Source of the DNA: Cyclospora cayetanensis
Taxonomy: Eukaryota > Apicomplexa > Conoidasida > Eucoccidiorida > Eimeriidae
Length of the DNA stretch: 64,000 bases
Direction of reading: 5' to 3'
Assembly (NCBI RefSeq): GCF_002999335.1
Contig: NW_020312700.1
Coordinates: forward strand, 248,001 to 312,000
Shown: positions 36,169-48,498 of the stretch, piece after piece
How the letters are laid out: every line of letters starts with the position of its first letter
Position numbering within the stretch: the stretch's first letter is position 1
Made by a program: the position numbers and the translations under genes
The notes under the pieces: generated by a model
Told to the model about the DNA's origin: nothing
Database searches by the model: none
What the model saw: only the letters and a program-made list of their open reading frames with translations

Positions 36169-39100
36169 TCAAGCGTTGGCAGCTTCGCTTAGGGAGGAGA
36201 AGACTTGCTCTATAACGGGTGGAAGGAGCTTGAAACAGGGGGCTACCAGGGAGAGATGCTTCAGGGGGAGGTGAATACCGTCAAAGGCGTACAAGACGGA
36301 AGGTTTGCGGATAGAGATCTCCGAGGTAGAGGCTCCCTCACCAGACTCGAAAGGAGCTTGGGAGCTCCTATCGTTTAACGGCATGTGGGGGATCTGCGGT
36401 GGTGGCGCAAGGGATACAGCAGGAAAGAATGATGACGGCAAAAGCCTATGTGTGGAACGCACGATAGCGCAGTTGCCTGATGAAGAGGAAACTTGCAAAA
36501 GACATCCGCACCCACACCGATGCACTAAAGTCAACTCCTTACACAACAGGTTCCCTCGCTCACTTACCCTTGGATATCGCTGGCTGAAGTGTGTTAGGAT
36601 GACGCTTTCGGAGCCGCACGCGGTCGCTGCAATGCCGCAAAACAAGCCTCAAATCAAGCAAACGGATTCGGCAGAGGCAGGCGCACAAGATTCAAAGTAG
36701 CAGGAAATTGCACGTGTGGGCGGCCCTGGGAGGCTCCCCGGCGAATCTCTTGCGCAGAGAAAAGTCCCCAACAGCCGGCAGGTGTGCGCTGTTTGGAATA
36801 TTTAAAAAGCGATCCCCGTGAGAAAGACCATGGCAGGCGCGTTCTGCGTTGGGGCGTCCATAAGCGACACCCTTCGGGCACAAATGTGAAAGGTGCTCAC
36901 CTCCCTCAAGCACCTCGCTGACACAGGAGTGCTTCTTCTCAATGGCCTCCGCAAGCAGCCCATCTTCGAAGGTGGCTGCGGCAGACAGAGAAGTTGGCGG
37001 TACGGACAAAGGGGAAGAAGATCCGTAAACAGAAGCGGTGCAGAAATGCAGAGGATGTGCCCAGGAAACACACTGCAAGCTCCTCCACAATGGAACTCTC
37101 AGCGCAGGGTCAAGAGCCGCTGCCTTGCGAGGATAAGAAACTTGAAGCCCGTGCACAGAGAAGAGAGAATCGCAAGGAACACCCCACTTGAGCAGCACCA
37201 CCTAGCGAGGATCTTTTTGCGTCCCTCCACCTTCCATTTGTATAAGCTCACCCTCGTGAAGGAGTGCCGTGCAGCCCTTCGCCAACGCAAAGAGCTGAGG
37301 GCATGGTCTGGTATCTCCAGAGTAGACAACGCTGACACCCTTGAAATCGATACGGATGCCAAACGATTCCGGGATATGGTCCACCTTCGATGCACACTTA
37401 CACACATACACATACACATAAGTATAGCACCACCCCAAGCAGCGGTAAGGGATTATGTCATGCTTCGCAGCTCTAGATCAAGCATTAACAAGCATCGCGC
37501 AATGGCCTTACGCGCGTGGCACAGATGGACAGCTCAACACAGGAACGAGGGGTTGCTTCAGTGTGGGTGGCATCTACGGTGTGTTTGCGCTAGCCACGGT
37601 GAGGCCCTGGCCAAAGGGCGCGGGCGCACGGCAGCATGCCCTTTAAAATAAGCGGTCGAGAGTTTTAGGTTTACGCTCCTCTCTTTCCGAGAAGCTGAAG
37701 CTGGGGGCTTTGAAAGAAACACACATGAGTCATAAATGACAAGGCACGCGGCACACATCCTCGCAGGTTGCGCCGATGCTGGGTACCCGGTGCGAAAGGG
37801 TAGAGAGTAGCCTTACGGAAACAGTGCGTATCTCAAGGCCTGCATTCTCGCCCTCCCATGAGACAGCCGTGATGGCTGGAAGGTGTTCTGTTGAAAAGGG
37901 ATCCTCCAGAGAGGAGAGAAAGGCGTCACAGCAGACGAATTCATGAGGAATAAACGCGAGCTCCTTATGGGCAAATGCGAACCATACCTGCAAGCGCACA
38001 AGCACGCATCCTCGACTCGGAACCGTAACGTCGCGGCGTGTTCTTCTTGTCCATCAACGAGGCCACCAACAGAAAAAGCGCAATCCAAGTGCTTAAACAG
38101 ACGTGTTTGAAAGCACATAAGATAACTAGGAACACGCATCAGGCGAAGAGGACGTAGTTACAGCCTGCCCAGGGGCAATAGCCCCCTCCCACCTGCAGGC
38201 GAGACGGTGCAATTACGACGGGGGGAGCTGCATCTGGGAAGAGGGCAGCCCGGCATTGCAGCAGGGGCAGCACTCCTAAGTGGTGGTCGGCGTGGCAATG
38301 CGAGATGAAAACAAACCTGAGAAGAAATACAACCGCACGTCACCGACAGTACGATGTGTACCGAGAGGAACGACTGGCATGCTCTAAACCCCACCTGCGG
38401 CAAAAGTCCGCTACAACGGCCAGCAGGGCAGCATGGAAGGGGGAGCATCACAGCAAGCAAGTAAACGTTCGAAAATTGGCACGACACGAAGCATGAGGGA
38501 GCGCACTGAAGAGACAAGAGGATCTGCAAAAATTCATCTTCCGTCTCTGTGGCACTGCGCAACTGGGAGAGAGAGCCTTCACCGAAATCAAGGGCCATGC
38601 CTGAGGAACCACCCCACCACGCGCATTGTAGCACAGTGCATGGGGGTTGCGTTTTTACGCATGCCTACGGCTGTCTATCTATCTGACCTATTTCGCAGCT
38701 GTCCCTTGCCTCCTATGCACCCTACCCTTCCACCGCTACTGTGCTCTCGCGTTCTCACGGCGACTCAGACTCTCCCCGGAAGAGGCCGGCCATATGAGAG
38801 CGTCTAGCTCAAGAAAGACGGCTGCCGTCGCATGCGAGAGGTAGGGGAAGAGGAGACAGGGGAGGGGGGAGGTGAGTACTCCTTGCCAAGCAGCAGATGA
38901 GGCAGAGATCGCCAGAGTAAAACGCAAGAATAGCGAAGAGCCCAAAGAGCGTGAGCGCAGTATACGGTTTGAGACGCCACTTGTGAGAGAGATAACATAA
39001 GGCCCTACTCAGGTGCGGTGTGAGCTGCAAAACTGTGGCAGACACATTCCGGTAGTGTGAAGGGGCTGCCGATCCGGTTCCTAGGATCTTCAATGCGGGG

Positions 39101-42100
39101 CCTCCAAATCCATGGGGAACTTGCCCCTCGTAGAGTAGATCTGGCGTCGGCAGATGGCGTGCAAAAGCCTTCTGCAGCTCCTTCAGAGTAGCCGGTTCGA
39201 ACAAGGTCTGAGAGACACGACAGATGCTCCATGTAAAAAGAATCGCGTACTGCTGCACGACGCAAACAGGACGGTTCACTGCCGCTAAGGCATTACCCCA
39301 ACGCTTTTTGTTTGCACCCGCTATTTGCCTTCGGTGCCCGCTGCAAAAGCAAGGACTTCGCTTTCTGACCTCAAAGCAGCCGATGTGCGATTCTTGCGCT
39401 TTGTTTGGAGCTTCGTCCAGCAGCGCCTGAGGAGGCGAAACATGAAGACGCGTAGTGCAACGCAACGAATAGGCTTCCCCACGCATCTTGCTTCTCCGGC
39501 TGCCAGACAGAAGCCGCATCCACTGTTTTGCGGGGCTGCTGCTGCTGCTGTCGAATATACACAGAGAGCTGCAGAGTGGGCCAGGGTGAGAGCGGCGTGC
39601 GTGGTGTGGCAGCAAGCGCAGGCACGCGTTGAGGCTCTTTAGGAGCGAAAGCTCCACCACGACACAGAAGAAGCAGGAAAGTTTCGACCGAGACGGAAAT
39701 GGCGACGTGAGGAGCACGAAAAAGTGCCAGAAGGCAAAAAGAAAGAGATCCTTCAGACAAAAAATACCGCCAGGTTGTACCCGTGAAGGTGGTGAGAGCC
39801 ACAGTTTTTGTAGGGGCTCGATCTCTAGAAGGGCCTCGGGTTTGCAAGGGAGGGAAGGGGGCGCCAGTGTGGCGGGATGATCGTCTCCAAGCGATGTTTG
39901 CTCCTTCTGCTGCCTCCGTGGAAAGAGAGGGGGCATCAGGCTATGCAACAAATTGTTTAAGCGCGCTGCGTGGAGGAAAGGTGTACTCGCGAAGGAGCCC
40001 TTATGCGACCTGTAGCACCCAAAACAGCGCAGAAAATGCAGCTATTTCTGAAGTGGCAGCGATAGTCGGGGGCCTGCGTCCAGCACGTCAGACGTCCACA
40101 CGCCTTTATTTGGACCCTTAGGTTGGCAACAGCGCCTGGATGCGTCTCCTCCCATGAGCGATTGCGAGCACCCTTGTTGGCTGGTGCCTCCAGTTCCCCG
40201 TCGCTGTCGAGGCTGACCTATTGCACGCGATGTGCTTTGTTTCGGACGAAGAGAGGGCGGCAATGAGAACTTGGTATTCTTTGGATCGGGCAACCTGCGG
40301 GGGGAGACACCATGGGGACAGTCGCCCTTGGGAGAACCTTTGAGGCATACCTTTCGGCTGCAGTGCAGCGCTAGAAAGCGGCGCATGCCACAGAAGTCTT
40401 AAGAGGAAATAGACGAAGAAGGGGGGCAGCAAGACACTAAGGCATGCTGGAAGGAAAGACAGACAGAAAGCTCTACATATGCATATACACATGCAGTGGC
40501 TAGCCATCAAGGTAGCGAAGCGCCAAGAGCGTTATACTGAGCCAGAGAGGCTGGAAGGGACGCCAGCTGACGCATGATGTACATATTGAATGAGGATTGC
40601 GAGGGATAAACACATGCATACTCAAACGCATATCATCAGCTTGACTTGAGAAGCACAACACGCACACGCAGACGGGGCCACAAGCGTAATCTAACTACCT
40701 CGTAAGGTGTCATGTGAAAAACTGCTGAGAGCTCCCCCATGGAGGAACCCTTGTAGCACTCAGCCTGAGACAAGATGACATCAAACGGGAGACCATAATC
40801 TTGCCTACATGGCAGCGATACGCCTCTACGATAAGGACTAGAGTTGAGCCTTAACCCGAAACCAGAATCTCCTGCTGTATTGCGGCATGCGCTGCAACGG
40901 GAGGCTTACGGCTTTGAGTGCTTGTTGAGGCTCAAGGCACTCCACAAAAGCAAAGGCCTTTCCCTCCTGAGGATCGCTGCAAACTTGCGAGGGTTCGATC
41001 CAGCGGCCGTCTCCCAGCTGCACCCGCTCACCGCTCTTCAGCTGTGCATACAGGGGGCCAGGAGGAATCTGCAAAGTCAAAGGCAGGACAGCCCGCGACG
41101 TTAGAAAGGTAGGACGGTAAATGGAGCTCGTCCGAATATCTATCCGTAGGCATAGGCAGGCTGCGCATCAGCACATAGTCCTGACGAGCAAGCACTAGAC
41201 GCAAGAGCTAGCCAACAGAGAAGCCTGTCGCCGCACAAGAAGGGGAGATGGGAGGCTCTGGACAGGCACACAGAAAAGAGAGATTCATGGGTGGGCCCCT
41301 CCGAGGAACGAAGTGGGAATTCTGCTGCGTCAACGGAGACAGAGGAAGAGGCAAAGAAGGACCTCAAAAGAGGGCTGCTCCTCCCTAGTTCAAAGGCCTA
41401 GAGGGATACCGAATGAAGGGCCGGCACTGTTACACGCCTTACTCCCAAGGCCTTTGCTTTTTCTGGAAAGAAGCGGCCCCGCACTGTGGGGCACCGTAAG
41501 AGCAGAAAAAGACAGTCGGAAGATTCTGCATAGCCATTATGCAGGGTAGTCTTTGCTGGTGTGGGCTTCTGGCGCATCCCCACGGGCGTCGCTGCAGCGC
41601 TGCCTCTGGCTGTTTCCTGGGGAGTGCCTTCGTCCTGAGAGCGTGAGAAAACGCAGGGAAAAGGGTGAAAGGACTACTTCCAAGACGTAGCGGCAACAGC
41701 ACTTTATGATAAGGTCCGTACAAAAGACAGCCTCAATTTGTAAGGGTTGCACTTACCCCAGCAAAATCTAAGCATGATGACCCCGCGGAGTGGAGCCTGC
41801 GGCGCTTTGTGGCTGCGTCCCAAGCCTCTGCAGCGGCGGCAGCAGCCCCTGTTGCTGCTGCTTCTGCTGCTGCTTCGTCGTCTGAAAGGGAGTGGCTGTT
41901 GTTAGGCATGCTGCTGGAGCTATGGGGGCTGCTAAGGAGGGGGTTGTCCGTTGATGTCTCGCGGCGCTGCTGCGGTAGCAGCCTGCTGCTGTGCGGAAGG
42001 AAGTAGGCCTCAACGGGAACCCCGCTCGCCGTTCCCTTGACAGTTGGTCCATACGAGCATGCACACGTACGAAGGCCCTTGCTTCTGCTGCTGCTCCCCC

Positions 42101-43465
42101 CAATACTGCTGCGGTGGCGACAGCCCCCGTTGCAGACACCCCCCGTGCAAAAGCGTTCCCCGGAGAGAGCGGCAGGGGCCTCCAGAGGCCCCAGGAGGCG
42201 GTAGTTGATTTCTAGCGTGGTGCTGCAGCACAAGGCACACAAGGAGGAGTCGAAGGCTGCAACCTTTGCAGCAGTAGCAGCACAGACGTAGGAGAAGCCG
42301 AAATTTGAGGGGTCGAATGTATGTGTGTGCGGGGGGGAGAGAAGGGGAGAGAAGGAGAAGGAAGAAAAGAAAACAAGAGTGAGAAAGAGAGAAAGAAATA
42401 AAGAAAGAAAGAAAGAGAAAGAGAGAGAGAAAGAAAAACAGAAAGAAAGAAAGAAAGAGAAAGAGAGAGAGAGAGAAAGAAAAACAGAAAAAAAGAAAGA
42501 AAGAGAAAGAGAGAGAGACCACCGCAGCGCAAGGAGAAACCTAGGTCTCCTTTCTACGCCCATAGAGTAGGCTCGCGCGGTGCACTTCCTCGAGAGACAA
42601 GAGAGAGCCATAACGCTATCCCGACATGCCACTAGTCAGGATCGAGCGGGATGTGACGGGTGCATAAGGAACTAGCAGCTGGCCAGCGAGCGAGCCGACT
42701 GTCTACAAAACAAGTTCGTGAGAAGCAAGCTCGGCGCGCGTTCTCACAGTCCTGCGAACGACTTCATAGCCAGTTGCAGCATAGATCTTAAGCCTTGAGG
42801 CCCCCATACGGTGACTGCAAAGGCTCCAGTGCCCTCTAAAGACAGGAGAAGTCCAACAAGACCCGCTGTGGCTGAAAGCGACAGGGAGGTCAAGAAGATA
42901 TCACTGATGCGGTGTAAATGCAGCTTCTTCTCGAGGTGGTATCTGCAGGAGCACGCCCACCTCAAACCAGCGATAAGCGCGCAAACGGCCGCGATGACGG
43001 CACTTAGGGGAGCTGCCGTCGGGAAGATCTGAGAGCCCAAGGGTTTTCTCGACATAATTAGCACGCGAAAGGGCCTAGTTTTCGAAGGCTTCTGTTGCTG
43101 CTGCCTGGCGTAGCGTGCAGCTTCCCACAGGGCTAGCTAAAAGGGCTAGCTGCAGGACTAGCTGCGTCAGAGGCTACGTACCGCTGCACATTCTCTCCCG
43201 CGTTGATGAGCAGTCGCGGGCCCTCACAGAAGATGTGCAGCGAAGGCGCAACCGCCAGGCGATGGGTCCCCAACAGCTGCAGCCACGTAGCACGCGCATG
43301 CAATACAAAAGAACTCCAGTAGAGGGGGCCGGAGCGCTACTTCTAAGGGCCTCCTGGGGCATTCCCCCGTCCCTCCACCTATCTCTCTCAGAGGAAAAAC
43401 TCGAGCATCGGGCCGAAGAGAGGCCCTTCCCGGCTTACCTGGGCCGTGATACTCATTGTTTGCAT
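36169..43465 (-). CDS. ELAC2: tRNase Z, long form (ELAC2-like), about 15+ exons
   Basis: tRNase Z cleaves 3' trailers from pre-tRNAs. Resolved exons in gene order: 43465-43439, 43336-43182, 42942-42748, about 42270-41757, one ending 41443, 41068 to about 40856, one near 40365-40150, about 39150-39010, about 38600-38480, 38316-38193, about 37996-37810, 37384-37252, 36975-36901, 36626-36568, 36393-36169. The N-terminal lobe shows LINAGENVQRY and RISDIFLTSLSLS. The substrate arm shows FFPEKAKALG joined to IPPGPLYAQLKSGE. The catalytic half shows LGTGSAAPSHYRNVSATV, DFGEGSLSQL, ISHCHADHHLG (the HxHxDH zinc motif, intact), VVYSGDTRPCP, HEATFEDG across a splice, and ILTHFSQRYPR. It ends KLLPPVIEQVFSSL with stop at 36169. 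The DCGEG motif reads DFGEG. The short first exon (MQTMSITAQ) is chosen by phase. Confidence 0.9.
42331..42518. repeat. GA/GAAA-rich purine tract in a tRNase Z intron
   Basis: About 188 nt is almost entirely A and G, with (GAAA)n and (GA)n stretches and a few interruptions. In the gene sense it is a pyrimidine tract in the intron after the exon ending at 42748. ORFs across it on either strand are compositional artefacts. Confidence 0.95.
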
Positions 43466-44194
43466 GCAGAAGGCCCCAAATACGCGAACGGTCCAGAGAA
43501 GTTTCGGCTGCTCCTGCCGGGGTAGTCACTCGGGGCTTTGTCACGCCGAGGCGCCTAGGGTCTCTACCGGGCTTGCCAGTTGTACAGGTGGCTCAGGCAC
43601 CGCAGATTCTCGGCCTTCAGTCTCCGTAGTACATACACTTGAACTGGCCGCCGCTTCAAGGCCCTGGTAGGGCCCCCCTATGCGAGAATGTGCCCTCCAA
43701 GAGCCCTTTGGTGGGCAGTGCAGGAGAATGCGGCGAAAAAGCTTCTGTGATCCCCTGTGTCTGCCGCGATACGCTGGAAGTAAATTGAAACCAATAGGCA
43801 AAGGCACGGTTGTCTAAAGCCGTAAGAGGCCCCCCCTGTGGGCCCTGCAGTGTGCCCCTACCGGGCTGTGGGGGGCCCCCACCTCGATAGCGCGGGTCGG
43901 AGGAGCCACGCTCTCGGCCCTAGCCACTGGCAAGGAGCTCGAAAATGTGCCCCCGGCCTTCTGCATTTGCTTTTTAGTGCCTTAACCGCGGCAGCAGCAG
44001 AGGCTTATTCCTCTGTGGCTGCTCTGGTGAGTGCAGGTCACCTCCTGCTTGACCTGGTGGGAAGGCCCCCCCCAGCTGGCTGCTCACGGACGCCATTCCG
44101 CCTAAATTACCCTCAGACTTCTAGCTCTCTAAGCCCGTGAAGATTCTTCACGGCTCGTCGGGCCCCCCACCGCGGAAGTAGGGGCACCACAAGC
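43466..44194. promoter_or_regulatory. Candidate divergent promoter between tRNase Z and the YVH1-like gene
   Basis: The two genes are transcribed away from each other with about 730 bp between predicted starts. The region is GC-rich and open in several frames, so it may also contain unrecognised 5' exons. A coding-like stretch with donor GTGAGT ends near 44025 (GLLHLLFSALTAAAAEAY). No core-promoter motif was identified. Confidence 0.3.
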
Positions 44195-45488
44195 ATGGAG
44201 CCTTCAAAGAGCAACCACCAACTGCCAGAGCAACGCGCTCATGGTGAGGCGGCTGCTGGTTTGCCTACTCATTCCGGGCTTCCAGACACCCAATGCGCCG
44301 TATATTGCTGCCGGTATGCCTGGAATCCAAAGAGCGCCCGTCATTCGTGCACCTACGGCCCACGGAGGGGCCCCATCGTCGCCTTAAGGCCCCGCACTGA
44401 GAGCCTCCTGTGGTCCTAAAGCGTCCTTCCTGCCTCTATTCTGGTCACCTCAGAAGTCTTCTTACTTCCTGGATGCCGTGTATGCATGTGTATGCCCTAT
44501 GTGTGTGTATGTGTGTATATGTGTGGGATTTAGTCATACGTATAGGTGTACGTGTAGATGCACATGAGAGCTTGCCCGCCCTTAGTTTCGCCTTTCACGC
44601 GATGTGCTCCCTATGCATGGCCTGTCTCTGTTTGTGGCGCGCCTTTCTGCCTCCACAAGATCCCCCATGGTCTTTCTGTACCTGCGAAAGAGTATCTTCC
44701 ATTCTGCCACTGCCTTCAGATGCTGCCGGTACCAACTGTTCTATGAGAGCCAGCTTCAGCCTCATGAACCAAAACCTCAGGGGGAGTCAAAGACAGGCCT
44801 TCGAGCTGCACCACCCCCGAAGTGCACAAGCGCCTTCGTAGAACCCCTGCAGTGGATGCGCGGCCTTGAGGAGCAACGCGGCAAGCTTATATGTCCGAAC
44901 CCTGCGGTAGGGGTTGCTGCTGCTGCTGCTACTGCTGCTATCACACTTCCTCAGTCTGCTACTGCGCGCCGGGTTGGAATCTAGGACAGAGCTTTTCATC
45001 CCTCCACTGCTGATGACTGTTTGCTTCGCTATAACCAGCAGAGTCTTCTACGTGCAGTATGGGAACACCTATGCCAGAGGCGGGAAGGGGAAGGGGAGCA
45101 TGCAGATGCGCTTGTCCTCATGGTTCATCGCTTGTGATTGAGTTGTGACAGTGCGGCGCAAAGCTTGGTAACTGGTGCTGGGCCGGTCTCAAGTGCTCAT
45201 GCGGTCAGTGGAACGCCCCCGCATTCCAAGTAAGTCCCACGCAGCTATTGGGGTGTCTGTCTGAAAAGGGGGTGCGCCTAGCCGCTTTCGCAGCAGCCAG
45301 TAGCGGCAAAAGGCCTACGCCAGTCCCAGTAGCGGCAACAGAAGGAGTAGCCGCAGCAGTGAATTCGCATGCAGGCAATACCCCGGATGTGCAAGGCCTC
45401 TGTGTCTTTTCAGGTACACCTCTCCCGAGTTGACCGCATGGCGCCCCTCCATGGGTCTAGGGGGCCTGTTCCGTCGCTGCTTTTTTGA
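44195..45488 (+). CDS. YVH1: YVH1/DUSP12-type zinc-binding domain protein without visible phosphatase domain
   Basis: Exons 44195-44243, 44286-44313, 44720-44906, 45152-45229 and 45414-45488 join in phase into 138 codons plus stop. The product matches the C-terminal zinc-binding domain of Yvh1/DUSP12: AVYCCRCCRYQLF across a splice (human YRCRKCRRTLF), QPHEPKPQ, CTSAFVEPLQWM, GKLICPNPACGAKLGNW across a splice, then LKCSCGQWNAPAFQ and VHLSRVDRM. All expected Cys pairs are present. The dual-specificity phosphatase domain, with its HCxxGxSR loop, normally precedes this domain. I could not find it in the roughly 700 bp between the tRNase Z start and 44195 in any plus frame. In yeast the zinc domain alone supports pre-60S maturation (Mrt4 release). 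Unseen upstream exons remain possible because the frame stays open before 44195. Confidence 0.8.
44466..44570. repeat. TG/TATG-rich microsatellite in a YVH1-like intron
   Basis: Alternating GTGTAT/GTGTGT stretches lie between the exons ending 44313 and starting 44720. Confidence 0.7.
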
Positions 45489-45834
45489 GTATCTCTTAGC
45501 AGGGCAGTATTAGTTGCCCGTGTAAACATCTCCTTTAAAGGCTTTTCGGGAAGGCGAAGTCCTTGGGAAGGCTTGCGATTAGAAACCCTGCTCCTGGCCC
45601 TCTGTTACGGCAGACCTATCCCAGTGTAATGCGTTTTTATGTTGGGGCCTCAGTGGCACTCCTTCACTCACTCTGCCTCCCGAGGTTTTGGCGCTACAGT
45701 TTGCTGTTGCAGCTTCTAGAAAGCCTTTCTGCCTTGACTCTTTCTCGAGCGGCACTAGCCCCGCAAAATGAGGAGCCTTTTACTTCTCAGGGCCCCCTTG
45801 GTGGGGTACTGGCACTCAAGTCACCTCAATAGCC
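45489..45834. other. Short intergenic spacer
   Basis: An open frame at 45563-45832 contains hydrophobic stretches (SLLLQLLESLSALTLSRAAL) but has no link to a recognised gene. It is left unassigned. Confidence 0.3.
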
Positions 45835-46898
45835 ATGAGTGCCCCTCCCGCGGCCCGTAGGGAGTCCTTATTCGTCGTACTTCTTGCACAATCAGGTGTA
45901 GGTGCCTTCGTTCTCGCGTTAGGCAGAGTGCTCAGCATCTCTACAGGCTTGGACAAACGCCAAGGGTGTGGCCCTTGTAGGGGTGCTAGTGCATCGCTGC
46001 CCCCCAAAACCCTCGCGCCGCCCACAGCCAATTGCGGGGTGAGCACCGCGAATTCCGCATAACAGATGCACCGGACTCCATGGGGCTGCGATCCGTATGT
46101 GAGGCGCGAAATATCACTGCACACAAGGCACTTGTCTGCTTTGCAACCTCCACGCAACACAGCACAGCAACCCATGACTCTGTCCAATTTTTCCCATTCC
46201 CACACTTGGCCCCGCTGCGTCGCCTGATCCGCCGTTGGGGCTTTCAGTTTTTCTTGACGGTTTATTTGGTCAGGCCTTCTAGTTTTTGTGCCTTCTTCTT
46301 CACCGCTTCGTCTGCGTTCTCGTACTTGGTTGTCCCTCGTTTTTGTTGTGTACACACATTCATGTGTCCCCCTCCCCCACACCCTCCCCGACACTGCGAG
46401 CATGACAACTGCTGCATCAGCCAAGAGCACTCAGAGTATAGGCCAGTATGTGGGCGCTGTTTTCTGGATTATCTTCTGCGCTCACAAGAAGGCTCAGCCG
46501 CTATGAAAGGTGCTTAGAACCCGGGAGGACACATGTTCACCAGTTTCTCCTCGCTTGTCGTGCTTGCTGTCTACCACGCTTCTTCTGCAGCTCCACGTAC
46601 AGCGCTGAGTCTGGTGTGCGACGCCTGGAAACGCTAAGGGGCGCCTGCCCATGACCTCTCTTCGGCCATTTGAGATCCAGCGGAACGCAGAAGCCCTTTG
46701 TGCAAACCCCTAAAGGGTGACCTCCAGGAGAATCTTCTCGATTTTCTTGTTCCCACTGCATGTGTCACGTACACTGTTTTTCCATTGGATAGCGCGTATT
46801 ATCAGTGGGTCCCAGTCTTGCTAGACTGCCCCATGGGCCTCGTGGAGGAGGCTCCATGTGTCCGCTTCTCACCTCTTAGGCTCCATGGTGTCTCCTAG
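45835..46898 (+). CDS. Weak candidate for a small gene with a Cys-rich exon
   Basis: I do not recognise this gene. ATG at 45835 opens a frame (MSAPPAARRESLFVVLLAQS...) that can splice at a GGG|GTGAGC donor near 46039. A possible second exon around 46404-46509 reads CCISQEHSEYRPVCGRCF, followed by a third ending ALSLVCDAWKR and stop near 46637. A separate coding-like terminal segment at about 46711-46898 (SAYYQWVPVLLDCPMGLVEE) may instead be the true end. The Cys spacing suggests a possible zinc site. An overlapping 204-codon minus-strand ORF at 45816-46430 looks like a shadow. Exon choice is uncertain. Confidence 0.3.
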
Positions 46899-48498
46899 CA
46901 GAAACAAGGCTTAAAACGAAAAGCACCAAAGCCCTTTCAGTCAGTGTTTTGATGATTTTGATGCCCCCTGTTAAGCGCTAGCTCCATGCAAACTCGTGCA
47001 TCACTTTGCGGCGCTTGCATAAATACCACGGAAGGCTTTACTCACTAAAGAGGCATTTGTGCCCATAGGGCGGTGCTTACCATACCACCGAATTTCCATC
47101 CACCGCTGCAAAGGCCTGGTCGATAGACTTTGCGTGTTGAACTTAAACAAACGAGGGCCCCCACTGTAGCTGTCCAGGTCAAGCCCAGGCAATATCTACT
47201 ACACTAGTTATACTAAATTTAGAACTAGGGAAGTAGTGGCTATTTGTTCACACATCATATTCGTTATAGTGTCTGAGCCAGCTTAAAACGATCAGGTCAA
47301 ACTTGTGTACATATGCTCTGAAATACCATAAACAACTGAGTGTGAAAGCTCCAAGGGATAAGAGGGTGCAACAAGGCGTTTCCTAGCCGTCCCTCCACCC
47401 TCGCGTCGGTCCCTTGTAGGCTCATGGCGTGAAAACGGGGGAAGGAGCTTGTTTTCAGAGAAACACCAAGTTCCTTGCTCTTAAGTTTTGCATTTGGCTG
47501 GGATCTGAAACTGTTTCACAGTAGAAACCCTTCAGTGAAGACCAACGCGAGTTATTTCTATCTACCTGGATATCCATAACACTGAGCCACGCAGCTAGCT
47601 AGGACTGGACAGTGAACACACCGTTTGTTTACAACGCACATCTACAGACTGTAGAACGTGGTAAGTCCTTATAGCACGTGACTCAATCCAGCCCTCTATA
47701 CAGGGGCCAAGCCAGGTGTTTGCTCTATCACTCCTGTTAGGCATTCTGCATCTAAGGCAGACTGTGTTCTTTTCAGGCAGAGATAGTCATTGAAATTGGT
47801 AGAGGGAGGATCTACGAGGGTGAAGAGGGCACCATGTCCCCCACGTTAACAAAAGAAAGAGTACTGTCTGGATAGAAAGTCCGTATTAGAGCAATAATAT
47901 GCGGACGAAACATACGGAGATAAACGGCCTGGCCCCTCTATGTAAAGCGTTTGCCGCAGGTAGCAGGTCGGCAGAAGATACAGTGACTTTAAGGCAAACC
48001 ATTACAATACGCACTGGAAGCCAGCTTGCTGCAGATTCTGAAGCCTTCAAACACGCAGCTCAATCAGTATTCCTTCGTAATAATATTCTGCCATGTCGTA
48101 ATAATATTCTGCCATGGAATGAATCTGGGGGTATACACGACCTCGACTTCCCAGCCAGGACCCTGACACTGCCATTCTCCTGAGGGGGCTTTAAGATCAA
48201 TTTCACGAGCTTCTACACATGGATAGGCTCGCTGGTGTTGATTTAAAGTGACCGGATCCTAGAACAATTTTTAGTGGCTTCTTTTTCTTCCTGCACCCTT
48301 CGCATGCAGAACGGTAAACAACTCAGGAGGGGCCCGGGGGCCCTTGGCCCCCCATCGAACCGGCAATCGACGGCAGACTGTTCCTGCATGCTCCTTATTT
48401 CCAGACGTCGTTAGTTTTACTACCCTATTTCAGTAACGTCTTATCCTGGGCTTCTCAGCTGTCGGTGCGCAGCGTGCGAGCCGAACTTACAAATCTTC
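46899..48498. other. Intergenic region, no supported gene
   Basis: AT-richer sequence with scattered short ORFs. An ORF at 47899-48183 covers the tandem duplication at 48075-48116 and has no recognisable motif. Confidence 0.5.
48075..48116. repeat. Perfect tandem duplication of a 21-bp unit
   Basis: The unit TCGTAATAATATTCTGCCAT(G) occurs twice back to back without mismatch. Confidence 0.95.

Noticed and set aside
38809..39951. 380-codon minus-strand ORF read as one gene
   Set aside because: Only the part around LGTGSAAPSHYRNVSA is a real tRNase Z exon. The remainder is intron or read-through sequence open by chance.
42010..42632. Long Phe/Ser/Leu-rich minus-strand ORFs across 42.2-42.6 kb
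   Set aside because: They translate the (GAAA)n purine tract from the other strand. The tract lies in a tRNase Z intron.
44410..44841. 143-codon plus-strand ORF
   Set aside because: Its first half is the TG microsatellite intron; the real exon 44720-44906 is in a different frame.
45816..46430. 204-codon minus-strand ORF
   Set aside because: No motifs, and the plus strand has better splice signals. Kept only as an alternative to the weak plus-strand candidate.
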